From: Roridomyces roridus
Taxonomy: Eukaryota > Basidiomycota > Agaricomycetes > Agaricales > Mycenaceae
Direction of reading: 5' to 3'
Assembly: GCA_029378245.1 (NCBI GenBank)
Contig: JARKIF010000069.1
Coordinates: 62,001 to 126,000, forward strand
DNA: 64,000 nucleotides
Shown: positions 44,703-55,704 of the stretch, piece by piece
Layout of the letters: every line of letters begins with the position of its first letter
Position numbering within the stretch: position 1 is the stretch's first letter
Program-made: the position numbers and the translations under genes
Notes under the pieces: model-generated
Database searches by the model: none
Seen by the model: the letters and a program-made list of their open reading frames with translations, nothing else
What the model was told of the DNA's origin: nothing

Positions 44703-46451
44703 ATGGCCTCGTCTGCCGAACACGCTACTCTCCGAGTCCCTTCAGGCCGTAGCTCTCCACGCTGGACTTCCTCACTCTTGCCTAGCACCACTGACATGGC
44801 ACAACTCACCGACATACTACGCTCCACGGTACTCCCAACCGCCGCGCAGTTGGACGCGTTCCGCCGCTTCATCTCCGAGGCTCCCGCAGACCTTGAAAGA
44901 TACGACGCCGAGATAGAAAGCATCCAGTTGCTCCTGGAACGCTTTAAGTCAGAGCGCGAGCTGCTGAGCACGTACACCGATCGCTGTCGCAGCGTGCTTT
45001 CGCCCATTCGGTGCATGCCCACGGAGCTGCTGATTGAAATCTTCGATATGTGCGCGCCTTCCTGCGCGGAATCGATCGGAAACGAAGACACGGCGGATAT
45101 GGAGGTCGAGCGGATTGCAAAGACTCATTTGCTCCAGTTATCCTCTGTGTGTACTTATGATCATTTTCTTTCCATTGAAAGACTGATGTTTGGAAGGTGT
45201 GTTATCGGTGGTATGAGACAATCATGGTCTCGCCAAAGTTATGGTCCACTATCGCGGCAGACGCAAACCTCTGGGATCAAACAGACATCCGTAGGGAGCA
45301 CCTGCTCCGTCGCCTGGAGCTGAGTCTCGAACGCGGAGCAAATTCACCGCTCGTCATGGAGCTGGGGTTACCGCACGACGACGACGAGTTGCAGTCGTCG
45401 ATTCTCGAGCTGGTGACCCCGCATGCCACTCGATGGAGAGATGTTCATCTCTGGATTAACCCGTCATCCGTCAAATTACTTGCCAAGATGCGTGGCAACT
45501 TGCCACGCCTGGAGAGTCTCTCGCTCTCGGCGAGTACATCGGATCCATATCCGCCTGGGCCTGCCGTCTTTGATCTTGCTCCCCGACTTAGGAATCTCAT
45601 ATTAACTGGATGGCCTTCCAGGCCAGAAATCCCATGGGGCCAGCTGCTCGACGTCAGATTCCAGAATGACGCAGCCAGTGTTACCTCCGGACTCGACATC
45701 TTATCCCTTCTTCAGCGAGGCGCGGAATACCAGATGGATTGGAACTGCACTACCGTTTCGCTGGGCAGTCTTGTTTGGAAGCCCATCGTTTCCCATCTCA
45801 GTATCTTCACGATCGAGTTCTCCGGCGTCATCGACAGTAGCATTCCCCAGGCCACTCTTCGCAACATGCTGGAGTCGGTCACGATGCCGTCGTTGCGTGA
45901 GCTTTATATACGCCGGGACCCCGCAGGACCACCGTCTTTTTGGCCGCATTCCGCCTTTCTGTCGTTTACAAAACGGTCACTGTTGGGTATGTGCTTGACC
46001 GACTTGCAAATCCAAGCAGCGATTCAAGACCGGGAGCTCATTCAATGTCTCGAGCTCCTGCCCTTGCTTCGGCGGCTATGGTTGCGAGACTGCGAAGACC
46101 ACAACAGGCACGCAGTAATGACCGATTTTCTTTTCGACCGACTTGCCTGCACACAAGGCGAGCCGGATATTGTCCCTCGCCTCGAGTACTGCTATTTCCG
46201 ACCGATTCTCCGGTGCAGTGACGAATCCTTGGGTCGATTCATTGGCTTCCGTGTCGCTAGCGGCCAGGTGAAGACGCTGAACATCCAATTTCATCTTCCG
46301 CTCACCCGCGAGCGGGCGTTCTCTCCCGAGTTTCTTGTTCAGATGGAGAAGTGGCAGGAACGCAAGGAGTTCCGTTTTAGCATTCATGACATTGCCGTAC
46401 GTTACTTCAGTGCACTGTGCTTTGCTTTGTAACTAATAGTTCCTGTAGTGA
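44703..46451 (+). CDS. F-box protein, array copy 1
   Basis: Exons 44703-45146 and 45197-46396, then a third exon that begins directly with the stop TGA at 46449-46451; introns are 50 and 52 nt. The protein has about 548 residues. It shows an N-terminal coiled coil (YDAEIESIQLLLERFKSERE), the F-box (LSPIRCMPTELLIEIFDMC), the junction LLQLSSVCYRWYETIMVSPK, and an LRR-like region with IPWGQLLDVRF, SHLSIFTIEFSG, LRNMLESVTMPSLRELYI and LIQCLELLPLL. If the last intron were retained, translation would end at 46432 with 12 other residues. It is presumed to be an SCF adaptor with unknown substrate. Its start codon lies in the target-site duplication of an 867-bp element, so the gene is now separated from its ancestral promoter; expression is doubtful. 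Confidence 0.82.
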
Positions 46452-46849
46452 CGAAGACCAGTGAGACAGAGAGAAAAGGATCCTTGGATCAGCCTTGCGC
46501 CCCACCCGGCTGGGATACCGTAGGATAGAACTGGGAAGCCTATGAGAGTCTCTGAAGTTGTTGTGGAAGTTCGATTTCGAGGCGCATTTAACTGGGGTAC
46601 CTTCGGGGGCTCTGCCTTCGCTCCCTGCGACGCATTTCTGTTCGTACCAATGTAAATATTGCATCCAAACAGTTCACGGCAGAAATACCCCGTTCTTTTT
46701 TCAGTCCAACGCCGAGAAAATAAAAGACACCGATATCAGACCCAATCCATCGGAACCTAATTACACCGGGGGCAAAAGCCAGGGAACCTCAAAAGGAGGC
46801 TTCCCTCAAAGAAGCTCATTTCCTTTTGTTCGGACTTTTGTGCCTCCTT

Positions 46850-47040
46850 TGAGGTTCAGTGACGAATCCTTGAATAGATTCATTCGCTTCCGTGTCGCTA
46901 GCGGCCAGGTGAAGACGCTGGGAATCGAATTCGCTCTTCCAACAACCCGGGGGCGGGTGTTCTCCCCCGCGTTTCTTGTTCAGATGAGCAGTTGCAGGCA
47001 CGCGAGGAGTTCCGTTTCAAAATTGAGGACATTGAGGCAA
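46850..47040 (+). pseudogene. F-box 3' fragment in the array
   Basis: The frame RFSDESLNRFIRFRVASGQV with FSPAFLVQM matches the C-terminal end of the array F-box genes (FRVASGQVKTL in copies 1 and 2). Only the last 60 or so codons are present, followed by the usual 3' flank with CTAAT and GTAGTAA. An inverted repeat (AACCTCAAAAGGAGGC near 46789 and GCCTCCTTTGAGGTT near 46842) lies at its left border and may mark the deletion or insertion junction. It is the remnant of a fourth array unit. Confidence 0.75.
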
Positions 47041-47317
47041 GTTATCCCGGGTATCGTGTGTTTGGGACTAATACTTGATGTAGTAACAGGGAAACTAGGG
47101 AGCCCGGAGAGTCCCAGAAAGAATTACATCGAGTAGATACCGATAGACTGCATGTAGTGCGCACATAAGGCACTATTTGTCTCGTCATGGAGCATGTGCA
47201 TTATTGGGCCACTGGCCAATTAAGTATTGAACGAATTTTGCGATTGCGAGGCGCTACAGCCTAATTCGGAGAGAGATCAGAATGATCGCGCATGTCACTC
47301 AAGTGCCTCTTGCACTC

Positions 47318-49054
47318 ATGTCCTCATCTGCCGAACACGCTACTCTCCCTTCAGGCCATACCTCCTCACACTGGACCTCTGCACTCCTGCCCTCCGCAAC
47401 TGACACCGCCCGACTCGCGGATATACTACGTTCCACGGTGCTCCCAACCACCGAAGACACGTATTTGTTCCGCCGCGTCAGCTCCGAGGCTCCTGCAGAC
47501 CTTGCGAGATACAACGCCGGGATAGAGAACATCCCATTGCTCCTGGAACGCGTCAAGTCTGAGCGCGAGCTGCTGAGCACGTACACCGAGCGCTGTCGCA
47601 GCGCGCTTTCGCCCATTCGATGTCTGCCCACGGAGCTGCTGATTGACATGCTCGATATGTGTGCGCCTTCCTGGGCGGAATCCATTGGAAACGAAGACAC
47701 GGAGGCTATGGAGGTCGAGCGGATTGCAAAGACTCATTTGCTCCAGTTATCCTCTGTGTGTACTTATGATCATTTTCTTTCCATTGAAAGACTGATGTTT
47801 GGAAGGTGTGTTATCGGTGGTATGAGACAATCATGGTCTCGCCAAAGTTATGGTCCACTATCGCGGCAGACGCAAACCTCTGGGATCAAACAGACATCCG
47901 TAGGGAGCACCTGCTCCGTCGCCTGGAGCTGAGTCTCGAACGCGGAGCAAATTCACCGCTCGTCATGGAGCTGGGGTTACCGCACGACGACGACGAGTTG
48001 CAGTCGTCGATTCTCGAGCTGGTTTTACCGCATGCCACTCGATGGAGAGATGTGCATCTCTGGATTAACCCATCATCCGTCGAGTTGCTTGCCAAGATGC
48101 GAGGCAACTTTCCACGCCTCGAGAGTCTCTCGCTCTCCGCGAGCACATCGGAGCCATATCCGCCTGGCCCTGCCGTCTTTGATCTTGCTCCCCGACTTCG
48201 AAATCTCGCATTGACTGGATGGCCTTGGAGGCCAGAAATCCCGTGGGGGCAGCTACTCGACGTGAGATTCCAGAACGACGCAGCCAGTGTTACCTCCGGA
48301 CTCGACATCTTATCCCTTCTCCAACGAGGTGCGGAATACTGGATGGATTTCAACCGCAGTACCGTTTCCTTGGGCAGTCTTGTGTGGAAGCCCATTGTTT
48401 CTCATCTCAGTATCTTCACGATCCTGTTCTCCGGCGTCGTCGACAGTAGCATCACCCAGGCCATTCTTCGCAACATGCTGGAGTCGGTCACAATGCCGTC
48501 GTTGCGTGAGCTTTATATATACCGGGACCCCACAGGACCGCCGTCGTTTTGGCCGCAATCAGCATTCCTGTCGTTTACGACACGCTCCTGCTTGAGCCTG
48601 CATTTGACCGACTTGGAAATCCAAACGGTGATTCAAGACCGGGAGCTCATCCAATGTCTCGAACTCCTGCCCTTACTTCAGCGGCTATGGTTGCGAGACT
48701 GAAGACCACAACAGACACGCGGTGGTCACCGATTTCCTTCTCGACAGACTTGCCTGCACGGACGGTCATAGCAATCTCGTCCCTCGCCTCCAGTACTGCC
48801 ACTTCCGAACCATCCTCCGGTTCGGCGACGGATACTTGAATAGATTTATTCGCTTCCGTGTCGCCAGCGGCCAGGTGAAGACGCTGGAAATTGAATTCGC
48901 TCTTCCGCCCACCCGCGAGGGGACGTTCTCTCCCGAGCTTCTAGCTCAGATGGAGCAGTTGAAAACAGGCAAGGAATTCCTTTTTAGCATCGAGGACATT
49001 GCGGTAAGTACTTCTTTATCTTGTGTGTTTTGGAACTAATACTTCGTGTAGTAG
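47318..49054 (+). pseudogene. F-box protein, array copy 2, frameshifted
   Basis: Exon 1 (47318-47755) and exon 2 (from 47806) join as in copy 1. The F-box reads LSPIRCLPTELLIDMLDMC. Near 48700 the sequence GACTGAAGACC replaces GACTGCGAAGACC of copies 1 and 3. This two-base deletion creates an immediate TGA and leaves the last third (TDFLLDRLACTDGHSNLVPR to FSIEDIA, about 48722-49003) in another frame. The terminal intron (49004-49051, branch-like AACTAAT) and a stop TAG at 49052 are still recognisable. A truncated product of about 445 residues could be made, but the copy is best treated as a recent pseudogene. A tract of about 317 bp, including the first intron, looks identical to copy 1. Confidence 0.8.
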
Positions 49055-49500
49055 CCGGGAAACTAGGAGAGAGTCCCAGAAAGAATCACATCGAGTAGAT
49101 ACCGATAGACTAGGGCTCCGACCCGACCGTCAAAATGACGGGTCAACGAGCCGTCACGACGGGTGCCGGCCCGGCCGTACAGCCCTCTGAAGCGCCAATT
49201 TTGACGGCCGGGTCCGGGTCCGGTTCCTTGGCTGACGGGGTACCCGTTCCCGGCCGTCGACGGGTCATGACGGGTCGCGACGGGTCCTCGGCTAATTACG
49301 CATGCCGAGCTGCCATCATCACTGGATGCTCCACGGTAGTGCACCTGGGTCATCGGCAATCTTCCCGATGGCCCACTGCTGCGCTTCCGAACGCTTCCCG
49401 AGTACCAATCCGTGATATTGACTGCCGGCATCACGCTGACATCAATCTGATGGTTAATTTAGCAGGAGACATGGTAGTCCTATAGTTAACACGTCCTGTC

Positions 49501-49537
49501 AAAGGGCGTGCCGGACCTTAGGTCAGCACGTCACATG
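49501..49537 (+). repeat. Left inverted repeat of the inner element
   Basis: 37 bp beginning AAAGGGCGTGCCGGACCTTA, matching the reverse complement of 55596-55632 with one G/T difference. It lies 115 bp before the DUF6589 start codon. Confidence 0.9.
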
Positions 49538-49651
49538 TAAATCACATGTCCATGCAATCAATTTTCCTCCTCTTGCTCTCTGCGCGTCCCGACACGCTCT
49601 AGCCCGTTAATACACCCAAAATCGTGCCCCATCCGCATCCTTACATCCAAG

Positions 49652-52600
49652 ATGCCCCCTACGTCGAAATATGCGACGCCACTAACCGTGCCGGTTATCC
49701 CAGTTCCCCCGCCAGATGCGCACCGGTATCGTCTGCCGCATCCACCTCATCGTGCCGCATCCCTCCCAATCCTCAGCTCCGTTTCGCTCCCTGGCAATAG
49801 CCATCGACGTCCGCCCTCCCCGGCCATGTCCCAGTCACCTTCAGGCTCTCCATTTGGGCCGAGTTATTGCCAAGAATCTCCTGCCCCCACTTCCTCTCCG
49901 TGGCAGTCACCCACCTTCCTCCCCTCTCCCCTTCAAGTTGAGACACCTCTGCTGTACTCTTTCGACTCCGATTCCCCAATTCTAATGACCTCCACGGAGA
50001 CCAGCCTCCTTTTCAGTGGGCTGAGCCTTGCGAGTCCTCAGTCGACGGCTACCCCGCCGCCTGGGACGCCAGCGACGCAAAGTCCGGTTTCTTCCCCTGG
50101 TTCTGGTCCTCCAACCTCCTCAGGTCCGAAGAAGTTCCTTTCCCGAGCCGCTCATCTCGCCGCGGTCATCGAGTCACTCCAGGATCATTTCAAGGAGCTC
50201 GGTGGCTTTGGAGGTTTCCTCCACGCTTTCATGGAGTCTCTGCCAGTCTCCAAGAGTCATGAGAACATGCGCACACGCTGGCTTTCAGCCACATCCTCAC
50301 ACAAGCCGATCCACTTCGTTAAGGCTCTCTACTCGCACCGAACCTGCCGAGCATCCCCGGACGAGCGAGATGACATGTTCAACGGGAATTGCGATGCAGA
50401 GGAGGTAAAATCCACCAAAGTCGCGATGAGTATCTGGGCAACTCAACTCGTCGGAGCCCAATGCATGGAGGAAGTTGGCAACCTTGGATGCGACGACCCA
50501 AAATATGTTGACGCTCGCCATCCGGGTTTTCGGGCACACGTACAGGTCTCGGTGAACGAGCGGATGAAATCTAAGAGGACTACCGTCACTGAGGACGATA
50601 TCACGTCGTTTAGTATGCAGCGGACGATTGAGGTACTACAGTACCGAGCCCCAACAGCTTGGTTCCTGACCGAGTGCATGGCTGCTCGTCGAGATCAAGA
50701 TAACGAAGTCGTAGTCGCCACACGGAGACCTCATCCCTTTGTGAGTGCGTCATAATCTGCCGGTGCAATTGATTGATTTCCGTTAGATACAAGCCGCTGC
50801 GCTGAGCATGTTCGCCATTACCCGCAACAGATCTGCAAACGGCTATTTCGCTTTACCGTTCGGTGTTTGGTTATTCTCGTCGAATGCCCACACGAACGTG
50901 AAGCGGATCATGTCCCGCTTGGGGCTCTCAGTTCATGATATAACTGTCCGTGAAGCCCTAGTGTCCATCGCCACGGCTCGAAAAGCACTCCTTCAGCAAC
51001 TGACGGCGGCTTCCCTCAACACTCGACAACCATTCTGCAAAATCACATTGGATAACATCCAAAAATACCGTATCGTCCGTGAACACGGTATTGGTCGATC
51101 GGCAGAGATGATGGTCGGGACGGCGGGGCTTGCCACCCGGCTCAACAATTGTGCTCCGGATTCATTCCATTTAGAGCCCTATCGAATTGCGGTTGCCAAG
51201 AACGAACGCGCGCAACTCACGACAGCTCTGCTACACAATGACGTCGATTTCCAGCACCTCAATCGTGTGTTCTCCCTCCATGTTGTGCATGTGTTGTGCA
51301 GCCATGTTCCTGAATTGACGTTGTACCTCAAAGCCATTGCGGAGCGTTTCGCCACTGAGCCCGTGGTAAAACACCGTATGCCGTGCGAGAAGACGGACAT
51401 CTTTGCGCTCTCAACCAACGGCCACAACGAGATGGAGACGGCGGAGATGAAGGCGACGGTGAAGGATTTGGATGGGCAAGTGGGCTACACATCCGATAAC
51501 GTCGCGTCCGCCGCGGTCCTTCTTTGGAATGCAGGCGACGTGGGGTCATTCCTCGCGTTCTGGCGAGCTCTCCGCCATCTCCTTCCCCAGGCCGCGACCC
51601 TGAATGCATATGAATCTTTCGAAAATCGATTCTTCACGCCTGGAATGTTCCACACCCGCATGCATTTCCTTGAGGAAATGGCAAATGTATTCTTCGGCCC
51701 CAAAACCAGCAAAGATCCCTCAGCCCTTGGTCACTCGGCGATGGCGACGGGATTGCATATTCCCAATCCAAGTGGCACCGTGGATTTCTATCCCACGGAA
51801 CGTACTATGGACACAATCTTCGACGCTCAGATTCTGGATCTCTGGAGCTTGAAGATCGCAAATCACTCGGACCTGCGATCGTATTTCACCGCTGCAGCTG
51901 CGAGGGAAGAATTACCGACTCTCGATGCCCTGATCAAAATGGCGGATGGTTTGGTGACTCGCTATGCGTCCAGCCGAGCTTTCGATGCGGCAATGTCCAC
52001 CGCACGTCAGACTTCCTGTTCCGAGAGTCTGAAATTCCCGGTGGCTGCTGGGCCCACGATGGCGTCCGACGAATTTTCGGGTGATAGGTCCCTTTCAAAC
52101 TCCATTCAATTCAAGCAGCAGTTTTTGTTGTATCGAGAACTCACGTGTGCAGTCAAGGAGGGAGATACCGGTCGTATCTTGGAAGCTTTAAAGGTCTGTG
52201 CCTTGCTCATTTGTGTAGCTTCCTTTCTAATATATCACCAGCTGCTGATTTTCATTTTTGCCGGAGCAAACAAGCAGAACTACACCACGGCCTTTATGGA
52301 GATCTATTGCATGTTCAGATATGAGGCCTCTCCCAGTTTGAAGAATGCCATCTTGGACAATTGGCTCGTCAACACCATGGGCCAGCCCGGAAAATTCTTG
52401 GAAGATGATCATCTCCAGGAGCATCACATACGCCTACTCACCGACATGATGTCTGGCAACGTCGACAGCTTCGACGAGTCGTTTTTCCGGAACACGATCT
52501 CCCCCAATGTGCGACTCTTCCTCGACAACAAGGAGGCATTCGATCGGACATTTGAACTCAAGGCAGGCGGCAAAGCACATACGTCTCCCGATGTCAAGGA

Positions 52601-52988
52601 CGAGACACGCGTGTTGCTGAAGATGTACCGAGATGAAAAACTACATTATTTCAAGTCGGGCCGAGATTTCGGCCATACGGCGAAGAACATGATCAATTTG
52701 GGGTACAAAAGTCTGGATGGCGGCAAGATGCATGAGTTTCAGGCCAACTCAACCAATCGCGCCAACGTCCTCCGCACCCTGCGCAAAATTAATGTCGAAC
52801 CTTCTCCGCCGGTTGAACCTCTGTCCGATCCAATGCGGAACCGTGACGACAGCAGCGACGATAGTGACTCTGGGTGGCTAGGTGGAGAGATCAGGGATGA
52901 GGAGGGCGAGGGTAATGGGGATGAGTGGTCAACTTACCAGCAAGACAGCATGGCCGAGAACATGGAGTATTTTGAAATGGAGAACTAG
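49652..52988 (+). CDS. DUF6589-type protein of the inner element, candidate transposase
   Basis: Exons 49652-50740, 50787-52193 and 52242-52988 give about 1080 residues; the introns are 46 and 48 nt. The second intron is a multiple of three and could be read through, but it has good borders and a CTAAT branch-like site. Residues about 1-165 are Pro/Ser-rich and probably disordered. A helical region with HLAAVIESLQDHFKELGGFG follows. The large conserved part shows FALPFGVWLFSSNAHTNVKR, FCKITLDNIQKY, YTSDNVASAAVLLWN, FHTRMHFLEEMANVFFG and MYRDEKLHYFKSGRDFG. I recognise this layout (isolated D in a xxDNIxx motif, then MH in a tryptic-like helix) as DUF6589, a family abundant in mushroom genomes with no established function that I know of. 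The acidic C-terminus carries Ser/Asp runs. As the only non-helicase protein of the element it is the inferred transposase. Confidence 0.75.
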
Positions 52989-53011
52989 AATTAGAAACAC
53001 GTCAATCTTAC

Positions 53012-55512
53012 TCAATTGTTCTCGGTCTGAAAGCGCCGACGATTAGCTCTCGGAGGTCCCATGTCGTTCATGAGCGCGACATGAGCAGGGGGTTTCTTGA
53101 CGGGGACGGTCGGCTCCCCATCATCAGTGGAACTGTCGGAGTTTGATTCCGGCTCTTGAACTCGCCCGCGAGTCGAGGACTGTCCACGCCCACGCCCGCG
53201 CCCGCGTCGTGGTTGATTCGTAACATTTTGGAGTAAAGAGAGCGGAGCTGGAGCGTGAGAGGGAGATGCACTCCGGGCTTGTCCACGTCCACGACCACGA
53301 CCACGACCACGTCCACGGTCACGTCCGCGTCGACGCTGCGCCTCCCGTCGAGCTTCTTGAAGCAAAGAGAGAGGGCTGGGTGGCTCCGATGACATGGAAC
53401 GCCGCCTTGCGCGTCGAGGCGAAGGTGAGCGAGAGATACTGGCTTTGTCGGACTCCGACTCAGCCGCAGAAGGATCGTCCAAGTCCTCGTCATCGCTGTC
53501 GGACTGCGAGACCCAGGAGTTCCGTCGAGCGCGCTTCTTTTGCCTCTTCCCGCTCGCAATAGCCGGTGCATTGGTCGATTTGGGCGGAGGCCGAGAACCA
53601 AGGATCTCGCGACGGGTATTTCGGATGAGCTCCCAAAGGTCGTCGCAATGATGGGAAGTGTGGAATGGCCACTTTGCTCTCTGTAGAATTTTTGCAAGCT
53701 CCTCTTTTGTATCTATTCGGAGAATCTCGGTCAAGATGCGAGATTGGAGTGAAGGCGGGAAGAACCAGGCTTCGGGCCTGTTCTCGTACTCCGGTTTGAA
53801 CAGATTCGTGTCGAATATGTTGGATGCAAAGTCGTTGAGTTTCTCGAGAACCAAGGGCTCCTCCTTCTTCTGTAGTTTCCTATCCTTGGGTATAGAAACA
53901 CGTGCGGTGACGGCGGGTGCAATGAAGGGGCGGAAATTTGGAGGAGGTTCGTGCACGGGGAGAGGAAGTTTGTAACGATGGTGACAAAGCGAGCATTTGT
54001 TGGGTCGGTCAGCCTCAACGCAGTCACGCATGGTCTTCTCGAGGGGTGGGTTCTGATAACGCTCATTCCGAACAGCGTTCAGACAACGGATCTCCATCAA
54101 GAGGTCGGCCTTGCCGGGATCCATCATCATAGGATCCTTCTTCTTCTTCTTTCCGACTGCGCTCTGGGAAGACACCAGCAACGGCCGAGCCGCAGCGCCA
54201 TTCGCAATTGCTGATACAAGAATAAGTAGAGACAAACACACCCGGAAACATATGCTCACCTGCTTTAAATTTCTTGGCGTCCGTTTTGTCTTTCTTTTGG
54301 TAAAGAACAATGGCCCTACCCGTGGCATCTGGAGCTCGAGCTACTCTTCCTGCTTGTTGTTCCATCTGAGAAAGCGTGGACGGCATTGAAACCGAGATGC
54401 TGTCGTCAATGCCGAGGACATTTATTCCATTCGCCAGGGCGACGGTGGCGACAATGACCTGTAGTTCTGGGTCGGTTTCCGCCAGTCGGAGTGTTTCTGC
54501 ATTGAAGTCAGGTTCGCAGAGGGCGCTGTATTGTCGAACACGTCGGCCGTGATCAACACCGGGCGGCTCGCAGCGCAACAGGTACTCGAAAATCGACGTG
54601 ACCATCTCGCACGAATACCCGTAGATCATGGCCCTGCGGCCGGTATTCAAGAAAGGAAGGAGTTGAGGAAAATCTCGACTCTTCATGCCATGCAATAGCG
54701 GCTCAAAGATGATTTGTACATCCAAGCGCTCGTTGCTGAAGCGGAAGACATGGAGGTGTGGAGCTATGAGGCCAAGAGATTGACAGACTGCCGTCTGCAC
54801 AGCGCCAGGCTCGACGGTTGCCGAAATTGCACCAACGGGCACGTCTGGAGGTAGCCGACCGCGGAGGAAAGGCCCAATCCCACCATACGATTTACGAAAC
54901 AAAAGCCATTCAACAACGAGATGCGCTTCTTCGACAATGACAGCGACGAGATTGTTACAGAAAGCAGAAACAGAAAGTATTCTGCGCCAGTCGTCGGAAT
55001 GCAGATGTTCTGGATCGACACAAATCACATGGTATTTCGAACACGAAGAGACTTCGTGCACGAGGTTGAGTGCTGCGACATGGGCGGCGGCGACTGTCTC
55101 GCGGTCGTACGCAATGGCTGCGATGTCGTACTTTTTCAAGCCTTCCACCTAAGAATCAAAAAAGTCAGAGAGGGATGGGATCTACAGCTCAGTGACGCAC
55201 TATATTCGATGCAAGACCCTTCGTCGGAGTGATGACCACCAGCACAGGATGTGCCCGAATGCCGGGAAAGTCTGGGAAGTCGTTGGGGCGTTTGGAAACC
55301 TCCAGATGGACCAAGATGGGGACGATGAAGAGGGCCGACTTCCCATCTCCAGTCGCAGTGCAGAGGAGTACATCCTCCCCGTCCAGGAGCGTCAGAATTG
55401 GCTCTTCTTGCTGGGGTCGCAGGCCGTCCTTCCAGGCCGGTATTCGAGTTGTTACGATGCTCTTGATGGTCGCTCTGCCCTCCAGAGACCTCCACTGGGT
55501 ATCTGCAGACAT
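53012..55512 (-). CDS. RecQ-like superfamily 2 DNA helicase of the inner element
   Basis: Exons 55201-55512, 54260-55148 and 53012-54210 join into 800 codons. The start is the ATG at 55512 (MSADTQW); a frame extension upstream has no ATG. Helicase motifs: Q-motif-like WKDGLRPQQEE (27-37), Walker A TATGDGKS (52-59), Ia VVITPTKGLASN, II VEEAH (176-180, where RecQ has DEAH), III SAT (213-215), V ATVALANGINVLGID, VI QQAGRVAR (368-375). A short cysteine segment (KCSLC) lies near residue 450. The C-terminal 200 residues are acidic, then RS- and RG-rich (GRGRGRGRG). The expected activity is ATP-driven 3'-5' DNA unwinding; the role in the element is probably replication or processing of the transposon ends. 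The E in motif II is unusual. Confidence 0.85.
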
Positions 55513-55595
55513 GGATGGCACGAGAAGCGCGAGAGACGCGTGGATTGGCGCAGGATTAAGGCGGGAAGCGAGGAGGAAGGAGACAGCACGGATAT

Positions 55596-55632
55596 CATGT
55601 GACGTGCTGACATAAGGTCCGGCACGCCCTTT
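55596..55632 (-). repeat. Right inverted repeat of the inner element
   Basis: Reverse complement of 49501-49537 with one mismatch. It lies 83 bp upstream of the helicase start codon, so each gene starts just inside its own end of the element. Confidence 0.9.
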
Positions 55633-55650
55633 GGCATGCCGTGTTTACTA

Positions 55651-55704
55651 CCAGACTGTATACTACAACTACTTGATCGTCAGTTGTAATAATATACAGT
55701 CTGG
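55651..55704. repeat. 54-bp hairpin at the right end of the inner element
   Basis: CCAGACTGTATA at the left pairs with TATACAGTCTGG at the right, with further pairing of ACAACT and AGTTGT inside and a short AT-rich loop. It has no counterpart at the left end of the element. It may be a small foldback insertion or an asymmetric end structure. Confidence 0.8.

Noticed and set aside
55201..55521. Helicase start at the upstream end of the frame
   Set aside because: The first codons of that frame use GTG; the first ATG is at 55512.
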